The translations under genes and the position numbers were made by a program. Positions 47,381-55,579 of a DNA stretch of 58,094 bases are shown piece after piece. Each line of letters starts with the position of its first letter. The stretch's first letter is position 1. The notes under the pieces are model-generated. The model saw only the letters and a program-made list of their open reading frames with translations, was not told where the DNA came from and did no database searches. Origin of the DNA: a virus; IMG/VR virus record IMGVR_UViG_3300027842_000016, positions 1 to 58,094 of that record, one strand, 5' to 3'.

Positions 47381-48565
47381 ATGCCCATTTCGACAATCAT
47401 CGAAACGAGCGGCGTGCCGGTCAAGGTCTGGTCGAAACAGATCGAGGTCGAGGCCCAGCAGCAGCTTGAAAACGTAGCGAGATTACCGTTTGTTTTTAAG
47501 CATGTGGCTGTCATGCCTGACGTGCACGCCGGGCGCGGCGCGACCATCGGCTCGGTCGTGGCGACCAAGGGCGCTATTTGTCCGGCGTCAGTCGGCGTTG
47601 ACATCGGGTGCGGGATGATGGCCGTCAAGCTCAGTCTCAGTGCGGAGAATAAAGCCCTATTGCACGCAAAACTTGCGGAGATTAGGCACAGCATCGAGCG
47701 ATCAATCCCTGTGGGATTCGAGAGCAACCGCAACCTCACCACACAAGTTGAGGCTTGGGCGGGATGGACGGCGATAGGAAAGCCAGAGATCGGAAGCAAT
47801 GACACGAAGCGAGCGATGTCACAGATGGGCTCGCTCGGCGGTGGCAACCATTTTATTGAGGTCTGTCTGGACACGGAAGGCGAAGTGTGGGTGATGCTTC
47901 ACTCCGGCTCACGGAACATCGGAAAGGTCCTGGCCGAGAAGCACATCGACAAGGCCAAGGGCCTGATGAAACAGATGTTCATCAATCTACCAGACCCGGA
48001 CCTTGCATACTTTGCTCAAGGAACTCCTGAGTTCAGCGCATACGTGAATGATGTGCGCTGGGCCCAGGATTATGCCATGAGCAACCGCCATGAGATGATG
48101 CGTCGTATCCTCAAGGACCTCGGCTACTTCTTCAATGGCGGCGAACCTCTTGTGCCGGTCGTGTCAGTCAACTGTCACCACAATTACTTGGAGTGGGAGC
48201 ATCACTATGGCGAAAACGTTATCGTCACTCGTAAGGGCGCTGTCCGAGCCAGAGAAGGGGATATGGGAATTATCCCCGGCTCGATGGGAACACGAAGTTT
48301 CATTGTTCGGGGTAAGGGTAACCCCGAATCGTTCAATTCCTGCTCACATGGCGCTGGTAGAAGGATGTCGCGGACAAAAGCACGTCATCAATTTACAGTC
48401 GATGACTTGCGGCAGCAAACTGATGGGGTTGAATGTCGAAAGGATGCAGCTATCATCGACGAGATTCCAGCAGCTTATAAGGACATTGGCGAGGTTATGG
48501 AAAATCAAAGTGACCTCGTTGAAGTAGTGGCTGAGCTGAAACAAATCTTGTGCGTGAAAGGATAA
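47381..48565 (+). CDS. rtcB: RtcB RNA ligase
   Basis: 394 residues, close to the usual size. RtcB metal and catalytic residues are in order: PDVHAGRGATIG, GVDIGCG (Asp74, Cys77), GGGNHFIEV (Asn156, His157), HSGSRNIGK (His174), NCHHNYLE (His266) and FNSCSHGAGR (His323, the predicted guanylated His). RtcB joins 2',3'-cyclic-phosphate (or 3'-phosphate) RNA to 5'-OH RNA with GTP and Mn2+, repairing tRNAs cut by anticodon nucleases or splicing. No RtcA or archease gene is adjacent. It complements the Rnl2-like ligase at 1896, which needs opposite end chemistry. Confidence 0.97.
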   Translation: MPISTIIETSGVPVKVWSKQIEVEAQQQLENVARLPFVFKHVAVMPDVHAGRGATIGSVVATKGAICPASVGVDIGCGMMAVKLSLSAENKALLHAKLAEIRHSIERSIPVGFESNRNLTTQVEAWAGWTAIGKPEIGSNDTKRAMSQMGSLGGGNHFIEVCLDTEGEVWVMLHSGSRNIGKVLAEKHIDKAKGLMKQMFINLPDPDLAYFAQGTPEFSAYVNDVRWAQDYAMSNRHEMMRRILKDLGYFFNGGEPLVPVVSVNCHHNYLEWEHHYGENVIVTRKGAVRAREGDMGIIPGSMGTRSFIVRGKGNPESFNSCSHGAGRRMSRTKARHQFTVDDLRQQTDGVECRKDAAIIDEIPAAYKDIGEVMENQSDLVEVVAELKQILCVKG

Positions 48566-48569
48566 TAAA

Positions 48570-48824
48570 ATGCAACCAACATCGACAATAGCGTATCAGT
48601 CAATCAAGCCTCAGTTATCAGGCCGGAGAGCACAGGTGCTCAGCATCCTGCGTTTGTTCCCCGCTGGTGCGACGCTCATGCAGCTCTCTGACGAGCTTGC
48701 GTGGCCGATCAACTGCGTCACGGGAAGAGTCAACGAGCTGGTGAAGGCTGGCTTGGTCCGGGACTCAGGGACACGCCGGGCGAATCGCGGAGGCCACACA
48801 GCTATTGTGTGGGAGATATGTTAG
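48570..48824 (+). CDS. winged-helix DNA-binding protein, 84 aa
   Basis: SGRRAQVLSILRLFPAGATL then MQLSDELAWPINCVTGRVNELVKAGLVRD is a helix-turn-helix plus wing, like small MarR/GntR-type or phage regulators. The C-terminal Arg/Gly/His stretch forms the wing. It may regulate the RtcB operon. Confidence 0.75.
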   Translation: MQPTSTIAYQSIKPQLSGRRAQVLSILRLFPAGATLMQLSDELAWPINCVTGRVNELVKAGLVRDSGTRRANRGGHTAIVWEIC

Positions 48825-49129
48825 CTCTTCCGCTCTCATTGTGGCTGACGTTCAGCCCGGTCTACTTGACCAGCATGGGATCAGGTTCTGAGTTCGGGGC
48901 CATCATGAGCTACCAGGTCACCAAGCGTGCGTCCTGGGACTTCGAGGCGGGCGTCACGACGGCGACGCAGTTCCGCGACCGGCATGGGTCGCTCGATCTC
49001 ACGTACTCATTGATCAAGGACCGTCTGGACGTGGCGACGGGTGTCGGGTATGAGCAGTATGACTTGTACGGTGTGGACCCCACGATCACAAAGGACCTGC
49101 ACTGTCGAGTCAAAGTCAAAGTGTTTTAA
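48818..49129 (+). CDS. exported beta-barrel-like protein, 103 aa
   Basis: GGGAGAT precedes ATG 48818, which overlaps the previous stop region. A hydrophobic head (LALPLSLWLTFSPVYLTSMG) is followed by alternating strands (WDFEAGVTTATQFRDRHGSL, DLTYSLIKDRLDVATGVGYE) that resemble half of an outer-membrane barrel, ending in KVF. Related in style to the protein at 46843. Confidence 0.62.
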   Translation: MLALPLSLWLTFSPVYLTSMGSGSEFGAIMSYQVTKRASWDFEAGVTTATQFRDRHGSLDLTYSLIKDRLDVATGVGYEQYDLYGVDPTITKDLHCRVKVKVF

Positions 49130-49202
49130 GGCCATCGCCTACCAACTCACATAAGCGGTAGGGAGTGTATGGGCAGCATCTCCTCAGTATGGCCTGGGAT
49201 GC

Positions 49203-49227
49203 ACGGGCGGCAATAAAGTCCGCCCGT
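49203..49227 (+). terminator. possible terminator hairpin
   Basis: ACGGGCGG (49203-49210) pairs perfectly with CCGCCCGT (49220-49227) around a 9-base loop, followed by CAATTTG rather than a full T tract. It separates the RtcB block from the replication block. The surrounding 49130-49316 holds no gene. Confidence 0.5.
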
Positions 49228-49316
49228 CAATTTGAAAGGACAGTATGGAAATACTATTCGCATCTGGCAACACAGTGTGCATAGACCAGTATTGGTCCCC
49301 TAAAGGAGGAAGTAAA

Positions 49317-49838
49317 ATGGGTGCTGCAACAACTGAAAGACCGCAGTCAGTAGAGAACATCAAGGTCCTGCAAGTAGGAAAGTTCGGCGTGCGTATCGAC
49401 GAGAAAACGTGGATGGGTGTGAATGAACCATTGACGCCCCAGCATTTCGCCGTCGGAAGCGGATATAAAGTTTCCGTCACCACGTCAAAGACCGGCAAGA
49501 AGTACATCAACTCGATCATCGGCGTGGAAGATGCTCAGACAGCTCCGACCACTGCTCCGGCAGAGACGGATGCCGTCAAAGCCGCCGAGGAAGCGTTGAA
49601 GAAGGCCAAGGCCAATGCTGAAGAAGCAGCCGCCAAAGCGAAAGCACAAGCTGAAGCTCCGAAGCCCGCAACTCAGGCCGCTGGCATGGACCTCAAGACC
49701 CGGCAGATACAGCGTCAAGGCAGCTTCCAGGCCGCGCTTCAGTCTCCGTTCCTTGGGCAGTTAGCCACGAACGTCACTGAGTATCTGTCCTTTGTGCGCC
49801 AGGCCGCTGATGAAGCCGTCAAATACATCAATGAGTGA
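49317..49838 (+). CDS. putative OB-fold, ssDNA-binding-like protein, 173 aa
   Basis: AAAGGAGGAAGTAAA precedes ATG 49317. The first 70 residues (NIKVLQVGKFGVRIDEKTWM; GYKVSVTTSKTGKKYINSII) look like a compact five-strand OB domain. A Lys/Ala/Glu helix follows, then a C-terminal helical domain (FLGQLATNVTEYLSFVRQAA). First gene of the replication block, where phages often place single-strand binding proteins. There is no acidic C-terminal tip, so the role is uncertain. Confidence 0.6.
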   Translation: MGAATTERPQSVENIKVLQVGKFGVRIDEKTWMGVNEPLTPQHFAVGSGYKVSVTTSKTGKKYINSIIGVEDAQTAPTTAPAETDAVKAAEEALKKAKANAEEAAAKAKAQAEAPKPATQAAGMDLKTRQIQRQGSFQAALQSPFLGQLATNVTEYLSFVRQAADEAVKYINE

Positions 49839-50115
49839 TCCGACTGTAAACGAAATCTGCAAGGCTATCCTTCAGAAGCCCTGCATTTACACGAAGCCGC
49901 CATTCAAGTATATAGGCGGACATGAGTTCTGTCCATGTATCACAGAAGCAATTCGTCAAGCCTACATCGGAGGGTATCGTCATGGAAAGTCAGGAGCTGA
50001 ACCAGAAGTCGGAAGAGAACCAATCGAGACGAGTAGCAGTAGTGCCGGTATCAGTGGCGCTTCTGGAACACCTGCTCCCGATGGGCAGCAAGATTCTGGG
50101 AGTAAGCCAGAATGA
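49831..50115 (+). CDS. hypothetical protein, 94 aa
   Basis: ATG 49831 lies inside the end of the previous gene. CKAILQKPCIYTKPPFKYIG, FCPCITEAIRQAYIGGYRHG: three Cys plus helix. The C-terminal 40 residues are low complexity and overlap the next gene in another frame for 134 bases. Confidence 0.55.
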   Translation: MSDPTVNEICKAILQKPCIYTKPPFKYIGGHEFCPCITEAIRQAYIGGYRHGKSGAEPEVGREPIETSSSSAGISGASGTPAPDGQQDSGSKPE

Positions 50116-50254
50116 CTACAGTCACACGGTCAATGTGCTGATAGCTCACGACTCTTTTGACGAGGTTCCATTTGGTGAATTACCTCCGACGAAAACATTG
50201 ATGGTCTATAAGTCACCATATCCTGTGGTATCAAAGGTAGAGTATGCCTCATAA
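49982..50254 (+). CDS. hypothetical protein, 90 aa, overlapping gene
   Basis: GGAGGG lies eight bases before ATG 49982. The product has a hydrophobic-polar alternation (RVAVVPVSVALLEHLLPMGS; YSHTVNVLIAHDSFDEVPFG) typical of a folded protein, unlike the low-complexity tail it overlaps. Function unknown. Confidence 0.6.
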   Translation: MESQELNQKSEENQSRRVAVVPVSVALLEHLLPMGSKILGVSQNDYSHTVNVLIAHDSFDEVPFGELPPTKTLMVYKSPYPVVSKVEYAS

Positions 50255-50915
50255 AGAAGTAGTCAGCAAAGGAATTCGCATCCCCTCGGTCACCCAGGTC
50301 ATCGGGTGTCTCGACAAGCCCGCGCTATATGCCTGGTACGGCAAGTACGGGAACGAGGAATGCAACAGGATCAAGCAAGAGAGCGCCGACTTCGGGACGG
50401 CGGTCCATGAACACATCGACCAGTACATCACGGGCCAGGAGCCCCATCCTGTGGAGTACAAGGAAGGCGTGAACGTGGAGATGGTCAAGCTGTGCTTCAC
50501 TAACTTCAAGGAATGGTATGATCATTCTGGAATGGAGGTCGTCAGTGCTGAGCCTAAGACAGCAGTTATTAGCAAGCGGTATAATTTCCAAGGTACTTGG
50601 GACTTCATCGGTAAAAGGAAAGACTGGAACGGCCTCTGGCTCCCTGCCGACTGGAAAACGTCGAACCAAATCTACGACACGGTTGGTATACAGCTCGCGG
50701 CTTACGCGCACCTCTACGGCGAGAACGAGGGACTCTCGGACGAAGAGATTTTTAAGAAATTTCGGGATGGGTTGGGAGTGAGGATTGACAAAAAGACGGC
50801 GAAGGTCTATGAGAAGCCGTTCACAGGCCTCGGCTTCTACTTCGAGGTGTTCAAGCACTTGCTGCATGTGTACCAGTTCCACACGAGGACTGGGGCCTGG
50901 GACGCGGGGGAATGA
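50244..50915 (+). CDS. PD-(D/E)XK exonuclease (RecB/Cas4-like)
   Basis: 223 residues. FGTAVHEHIDQ (helix with Glu/His), GTWDFIGKR (Asp), LPADWKTSN (Asp-x-Lys) and IQLAAYAHLYG (Gln-x3-Tyr) are the ordered signature of RecB-family phage exonucleases. It probably processes DNA ends for recombination or replication. Confidence 0.88.
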   Translation: MPHKEVVSKGIRIPSVTQVIGCLDKPALYAWYGKYGNEECNRIKQESADFGTAVHEHIDQYITGQEPHPVEYKEGVNVEMVKLCFTNFKEWYDHSGMEVVSAEPKTAVISKRYNFQGTWDFIGKRKDWNGLWLPADWKTSNQIYDTVGIQLAAYAHLYGENEGLSDEEIFKKFRDGLGVRIDKKTAKVYEKPFTGLGFYFEVFKHLLHVYQFHTRTGAWDAGE

Positions 50916-51472
50916 TGGACATCCAATCAGACTACAACATGGTGATGGTGGACCTCGAAACCATGAGCACGCGCCGGGATGCGGCCATCATATCCATCGG
51001 GGCCGTCAAGTTCTGGACCAATGTCAAACAGGACGAGTTTACCAATGATCAGCTGTTCTATCAGACGGTATCGCTCAAGTCCTGTGAGAAGGTCGGGCTG
51101 CACATCGACGCCAACACTGTGGAGTGGTGGCTTCAGCAGAGTAAAGAGGCGCAGTCGGCACTCTTTGATAACCGGCGCAAGGACCTGCACAGTGCGCTCT
51201 ATGCGTTCGCCAACTGGTTCCCAAAGGCCGCGTACCTGTTCGGCAATGGGGCCACGTTCGACAACATAATCCTCCGCAACGCCTTCGAGGCTTGTGGGGT
51301 TCAGTACCCAGTCTCGTATCGGAACGACATGTGCTACAGGACCTTGGCGCGTATGTCAGATGTCGTCGTGGAAAAGACAGAGGGTGTGAAGCACAACGCC
51401 TTGGATGACGCCATCCGTCAGACCAAGCATCTCATGGCAATTTTGGAGAAAACTCCGTGGCACGGAAAATAG
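50912..51472 (+). CDS. DEDDh 3'-5' exonuclease
   Basis: 186 residues. VMVDLETMS (Exo I), LFGNGATFDNIILRN (Exo II) and HNALDDAIRQ (Exo III with His) match DEDDh exonucleases of the T4 DexA/Rv2179c type. It would degrade 3' ends of DNA or RNA. Coupled by ATGA to the RecB-like gene. Confidence 0.88.
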   Translation: MMDIQSDYNMVMVDLETMSTRRDAAIISIGAVKFWTNVKQDEFTNDQLFYQTVSLKSCEKVGLHIDANTVEWWLQQSKEAQSALFDNRRKDLHSALYAFANWFPKAAYLFGNGATFDNIILRNAFEACGVQYPVSYRNDMCYRTLARMSDVVVEKTEGVKHNALDDAIRQTKHLMAILEKTPWHGK

Positions 51473-51481
51473 GAGCACTGC

Positions 51482-53317
51482 ATGGAAATAATGGAGCCGC
51501 AAGTACGACAGCTTTACAGGCTGCTCGGACATGGCGAGACGCCGGAAGGTCACTCCGATGTTAGATGTATTATCCCTCTGGGTTCTCCTGTGGAGCAGGA
51601 TAAAGAGTTCCAGGACCGGCTTACAGAGTTCAAGAGAAAGAACAGCCGGGAGCCAGATGAAAAAGAATTCCGGGACCTCCACGTCATCAGTCGTCTCATC
51701 ATCAAGGGAGAACAGGCTGTGGTGGACTGGGCTCGAAAGTTCAATGGACGTGGGAACTGCTATATTGGACGCACCGCCAGGAAAGCCAATGGTACTTTGC
51801 ACGAATTTAGGACGATCACTGCGGACATTGACCCTGATCGAGAACGCGGTTCGGCAGCGTCGATTGAACTCTCTACCCGCGCTATTCAGGCAGGTCGGGA
51901 GCTACTGCGTCACTTTACCGGCGGTTACATTGCCTCAAGTGGAAATGGGGTCCTTGTTCTCTACCGATTGCAGTCTCCTGTGGTCGGAGACTTTAAGGAC
52001 TTTGAAGGACGCTACAAAATCTTTGAGGAAGAAATGCGTAAGGTTCTTCCAGAAGGAGTCACGTTAGATGCCACATTCGACACTGCAAGGATGGTTAAGC
52101 TCCTGGGAACGACATCGACCAAGGGTGATCGAGCAAGTTGGCGCGTCGCCCGATTCATTGACTTTCCGAGTCTACCCTACCTTCGCAACGGAATTCTTGA
52201 CAGAATTAAAGCTTGTGCAGCAGCACCTTCAGCTGCCGTTAACACGCTCGCTCCTAAAGACATTGGCTACAAATCTCGAAGTGAGGCCGCCTACGGGCTG
52301 GTTGCTTTCTGTAAGGCAAAGGGACTTAGCCGAGAAGCTGCCCTTGCGAATCTTGAGAAAGACCCATTTGGCCGGGGCAACAAGCCAGAGGACAATCAGC
52401 GGATCATCACCAAAATCTACGACGGAGAGCCGGACCCAGAGTCCAAATCTGGACTCGAACTCCACGAACTTCAGTATCGCGCCGGAGGGGACAATCTCAA
52501 GGCGCACAGGAATCGTCTCTTCAGCCGAAAGAATGCCACACCAGAGATGGCCCTCGGACTTTCCATCATCGACCGTAACACTTGGGGATTCCGCCGGGGT
52601 GAAATCTTCACCATTGCAGCTCGTCCTTCTATCGGAAAGACTTCGATTGCTGTTTCAATCGCTGCAAGACTGGCAAGGGATGGTAAACGAGTGCTGTTCT
52701 TCACTTCCGAAATGTCTACTGACTCAACATACGACCGACTCCTACAGGTACTATCAACTGTGTCAGGCGATAAGTTCAACACTGGAAACTTTACAGACGA
52801 GGATAAAGGGAAGCTCGACGCTGCTTACGCAGAGCTGGACGGCTTTGGAGAGCGACTTGCGCTCTGTGACAAACCTTCTCCTAACATCTACCAAGTCAAA
52901 AAGCTCGCGGAGAAGCTCAGGCCGGACCTTGTGATCTATGACCATATTCAACACATCGGTGGAGAGGCAGACAGCAGTCGGGCGAACGTTTCGGGCTTCA
53001 TTCGAGGACTTAAGGATGTTGCGCGAGAACTTGATTGTGCTGTGCTTGCACTTAGCCAGATTAGAAGGCTGTATCGGGACCCTAAGACCGGCAAGGAAAT
53101 ACGGCCCACTCTCTCCGACCTCAAGGAAAGTGGCACGATTGAGGAAGAAAGCGGAGCGGTTCTCCTCTTTTCTATCCTCTCTGACGAGCCAGATAACTCT
53201 GTCCGATGTATATATGGTGAACTCGCTAAGAACCGATTCGGACCTCTTGCTGTGGTGGGTATTGAGTTCGACAAGTTTACCGACACCTGGAAAGACATGG
53301 AAGTCATACCACAATGA
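51482..53317 (+). CDS. primase-helicase (AEP-like N-terminus, DnaB-like helicase)
   Basis: 611 residues. The N-terminal 210 residues look like an archaeo-eukaryotic primase: ITADIDPDRE (Asp115, Asp117), SSGNGVLVLYRL, and DTARMVKLLGTTSTKGD (Asp200). The C-terminal half is a RecA-type DnaB helicase: Walker A ARPSIGKTS (380-388), FFTSEMS, Walker B LVIYDHI (Asp487), LALSQIRR, ESGTIEEES and arginine-finger-like R. The His normally found after SGxG in primase motif II is Leu here, so priming activity is in doubt. Confidence 0.9.
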   Translation: MEIMEPQVRQLYRLLGHGETPEGHSDVRCIIPLGSPVEQDKEFQDRLTEFKRKNSREPDEKEFRDLHVISRLIIKGEQAVVDWARKFNGRGNCYIGRTARKANGTLHEFRTITADIDPDRERGSAASIELSTRAIQAGRELLRHFTGGYIASSGNGVLVLYRLQSPVVGDFKDFEGRYKIFEEEMRKVLPEGVTLDATFDTARMVKLLGTTSTKGDRASWRVARFIDFPSLPYLRNGILDRIKACAAAPSAAVNTLAPKDIGYKSRSEAAYGLVAFCKAKGLSREAALANLEKDPFGRGNKPEDNQRIITKIYDGEPDPESKSGLELHELQYRAGGDNLKAHRNRLFSRKNATPEMALGLSIIDRNTWGFRRGEIFTIAARPSIGKTSIAVSIAARLARDGKRVLFFTSEMSTDSTYDRLLQVLSTVSGDKFNTGNFTDEDKGKLDAAYAELDGFGERLALCDKPSPNIYQVKKLAEKLRPDLVIYDHIQHIGGEADSSRANVSGFIRGLKDVARELDCAVLALSQIRRLYRDPKTGKEIRPTLSDLKESGTIEEESGAVLLFSILSDEPDNSVRCIYGELAKNRFGPLAVVGIEFDKFTDTWKDMEVIPQ

Positions 53318-53589
53318 AATCAGTCAATAAGGCCGTGTATATCGAGTGGCGGTATCCCAAGACCGTGGAAGAGGGGAACCTGTGCGGCCTGACGGAGTAC
53401 GAGAGCAAGTACGTGGCGAAGATATTCATAAACACGAAGATGGGGAAGAAGCACCTTACGGACACATTCTTTCATGAGATGGATCATATGTTCTTTGCAT
53501 TCCACCGTCGGCGGGGAAAAATGCACTCCAAAAGGGAGGAGGCACTTGCTACACAAATCGGTCAGTCTTGTGCCTACTTATTGAAATGA
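53314..53589 (+). CDS. putative small zincin metalloprotease
   Basis: 91 residues. HEMDHMFFAFH is an HExxH zinc motif, followed at 24 residues by REEALATQIG where Glu could be the third ligand, the arrangement of ImmA/IrrE and SprT-like domains. Most of the N-terminus is beta. No signal peptide, so it would act in the cytoplasm. The target is unknown. Confidence 0.7.
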   Translation: MKSVNKAVYIEWRYPKTVEEGNLCGLTEYESKYVAKIFINTKMGKKHLTDTFFHEMDHMFFAFHRRRGKMHSKREEALATQIGQSCAYLLK

Positions 53590-54164
53590 TAACAGCTTAT
53601 ACATGCCAGTCCATGACGGGACGGATGTGCGACGAAATGATCGTCGAAGCAAGGATGCTTGAGCGCGTGCTGCGGAACTATGGGATCAGGATACTGAATC
53701 CCGTCCTGGCCGAGTTGGCCTTCATTCCGAATGAGCACGTTATTCTGCCTCATGTGCCGACTGACATCCTCGAAAAATTCTGGAAGATGGATAAGGTCAT
53801 GATCAAGGAAGCCGATGTGATCATCGACTACAAGACGCAGAACAAGAGCGATGGCAGCAACAATGAGATCGGCTACAACCGCTGGTGCTTGTGGAAGCCC
53901 ACCGTCCGTGTGTGGGAAGGCCCCGGCGCTCTCATCAGCCGGATGGAGTACGAGGTCATCGTGCCGACGCTGAACGACGCCATAGACGTGATCAACGACA
54001 AGTGGGGCAGCTACGAGAAGCTGGGTGCATGGCGAACAGAGGTTTTAAAACGATCCTTCCCGAAATGGATCGACTATCAAAAAAGTCTGCTTGAGCGCTA
54101 CGGGATGGACAAGGACTTATTTGAGTCCATGATGTTCAAGCAGACGGAATTGGGAGGGCTATAA
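53586..54164 (+). CDS. nucleoside deoxyribosyltransferase-like protein
   Basis: 192 residues from ATG 53586 (ATGA overlap). ITAYTCQSMTGRMCDEMIVE, IRILNPVLAE, MIKEADVIIDYKTQNKSDGS and NEIGYNRW follow the NDT/SLOG pattern: a nucleotide-binding first loop, the D/E-x-A-D-V-I-I strand, then SDG-x-x-x-E-I-G-Y with the catalytic-type Glu. It could remodel deoxynucleosides or bind a nucleotide signal. The C-terminal helical part (residues 120-192) is extra. Confidence 0.65.
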   Translation: MITAYTCQSMTGRMCDEMIVEARMLERVLRNYGIRILNPVLAELAFIPNEHVILPHVPTDILEKFWKMDKVMIKEADVIIDYKTQNKSDGSNNEIGYNRWCLWKPTVRVWEGPGALISRMEYEVIVPTLNDAIDVINDKWGSYEKLGAWRTEVLKRSFPKWIDYQKSLLERYGMDKDLFESMMFKQTELGGL

Positions 54165-54844
54165 TGCCCACTGCAACGACAGAATCACTGAGTCACAATG
54201 TTTGTGCAAAGTGTGAAAAATCATTCAATGGATGGGGAGATTATTACTACCACATCAACACAGTGAAGTGTATTAAGGTCATCAAACCCGTCAATACGAC
54301 CGGGAGAACGAGAGGAGAGATTATTATGAATGCAGAAAAAACTTGGTTGAAACCATTCCTGATCGCGCTGATGTTGAGCATCGCTTCGCTCGGCTACGCC
54401 AACTGTGGGAATGACAACGGCAACGGGAACGGATGTTCAGGTGGTCAAGTCGGCCCGCAAGGACCTCAAGGTCCACAAGGACCACAGGGACCGCAAGGCA
54501 ACCCCGGCACGAATGGTAGTAACGGGGCCAATGGAGCCAACGGCTCTAACGGTGCGAATGGCGCTAACGGCAAAGACGGCAAAAATGGAGCCAACGGCCA
54601 GAACGCCATCAACCCCGGCGCTCGGATGCTTGGCGAGCTGGATGTCCGATTGGCTGACACGAAGCACACGTCGTTCTACGTGTTCGACTCGTACAATTTC
54701 AACGACAGTCCCGGCCAGGATGTTGTGATGGATGGGCGAAATGCCTTTTATGGTTTCAAGTTCGTTGTCAAGCTCGGCAAGAGCTACGAGGAAGAGCGCA
54801 TTGACAAATTAGAAAAAGAAATCCAGGCGCTACGGAGGAAATAA
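54164..54844 (+). CDS. zinc-finger head fused to exported collagen-like protein, dual start
   Basis: In one frame: residues 1-50 hold a CxxC-H-C zinc finger (VCAKCEKS, YYYHINTVKC). Then, at ATG 54326 preceded by GAGGAGAG, begins an independent signal peptide (WLKPFLIALMLSIASLGYAN). Seventeen Gly-x-y triplets (five GPQ, then GAN/GSN types) follow, then a beta domain and a terminal coiled coil. Most likely two products share the frame: a small zinc-finger fusion or leader and a secreted collagen-like protein. The combination in one continuous chain would be odd. Confidence 0.72.
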   Translation: MPTATTESLSHNVCAKCEKSFNGWGDYYYHINTVKCIKVIKPVNTTGRTRGEIIMNAEKTWLKPFLIALMLSIASLGYANCGNDNGNGNGCSGGQVGPQGPQGPQGPQGPQGNPGTNGSNGANGANGSNGANGANGKDGKNGANGQNAINPGARMLGELDVRLADTKHTSFYVFDSYNFNDSPGQDVVMDGRNAFYGFKFVVKLGKSYEEERIDKLEKEIQALRRK

Positions 54845-55143
54845 TGCCCTTCATCAGACAAGACCGTCGAGAACAGGCAGCGAAGGGCCAGCTGCCGGAT
54901 ACACAGTCAGGGGACCGATGCTACAAGTTCTACAAAGAGATGGTTGACCTATTCAAGAAAGAACCGCGATGGACGACTGTCCACAACATCTACAAGGCCC
55001 ACCTGCACAGCCTTCACAAGACCCACATGGCGGACGTGCAGTGCGACGACTGCTTGGCAGCCCGGCTGGCCTGGCAGGTGTTCTTTCAAAAGTACGTGAT
55101 GCCGTATGAGCTTGAAAAGGAGGCAGAAAATGGCACTATATGA
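54844..55143 (+). CDS. hypothetical protein, 99 aa
   Basis: TAATG coupling. Charged helical protein with YKAHLHSLHKTHMADVQCDD then CLAARLAWQVFFQKY. His/Cys cluster (HLHSLHKTH, CDDC) could bind zinc. Function unknown. Confidence 0.62.
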   Translation: MPFIRQDRREQAAKGQLPDTQSGDRCYKFYKEMVDLFKKEPRWTTVHNIYKAHLHSLHKTHMADVQCDDCLAARLAWQVFFQKYVMPYELEKEAENGTI

Positions 55144-55321
55144 TCGAGAAGGTCCATGCGTGACGGAAGCGCCTCGTCCCCCGGAAGTCTACCGAGTCAT
55201 CGACGATGGTGACTGCATTCTCACGACGATGGACCCACGCAAAGCTCTTCTTGCCCTCAATGAACTCATTGAGAAGCATGATGTGACAAGCTGCTGGTCG
55301 GATGTGGAAATATTGAGATGA
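55130..55321 (+). CDS. hypothetical protein, 63 aa
   Basis: AAGGAGG precedes ATG 55130. Acidic (EVYRVIDDGDCILTTMDPRK). It overlaps the previous gene by 14 bases and the next by ATGA. Function unknown. Confidence 0.6.
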   Translation: MALYDREGPCVTEAPRPPEVYRVIDDGDCILTTMDPRKALLALNELIEKHDVTSCWSDVEILR

Positions 55322-55476
55322 CGCTCACCGAGCTGCTCGTCAATCGGGAACCACAAGAGGTTGGTCAAAGGGCTGTTACTCTGGCCATTGACTACATCAA
55401 CAGTTGTTTGCCTAATCCGATAGACATGCGCCGGGTTGTAGAAAAAGCCAAAAAGGACATGGAACATGACCGTTGA
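55318..55476 (+). CDS. 52-aa helical protein
   Basis: An unlisted short ORF, ATGA-coupled. LTELLVNREPQEVGQRAVTL and then DMRRVVEKAKKDMEHDR. Function unknown. Confidence 0.58.
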   Translation: MTLTELLVNREPQEVGQRAVTLAIDYINSCLPNPIDMRRVVEKAKKDMEHDR

Positions 55477-55579
55477 TGAGGCAAAGAAAATGCCGTTGTT
55501 CTTCGTAAAACTCATCATGGTCTTGGAGAGGATCGCCAATGCTCTTGAAAAGCTTGTGGAACTGGATGCGGAACGATAA
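55466..55579 (+). CDS. 37-aa helical peptide
   Basis: Starts inside the preceding gene. FFVKLIMVLERIANALEKLV is one amphipathic helix with a leucine-rich face. Its 3' end overlaps the next gene by 41 bases. Function unknown. Confidence 0.52.
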   Translation: MTVDEAKKMPLFFVKLIMVLERIANALEKLVELDAER

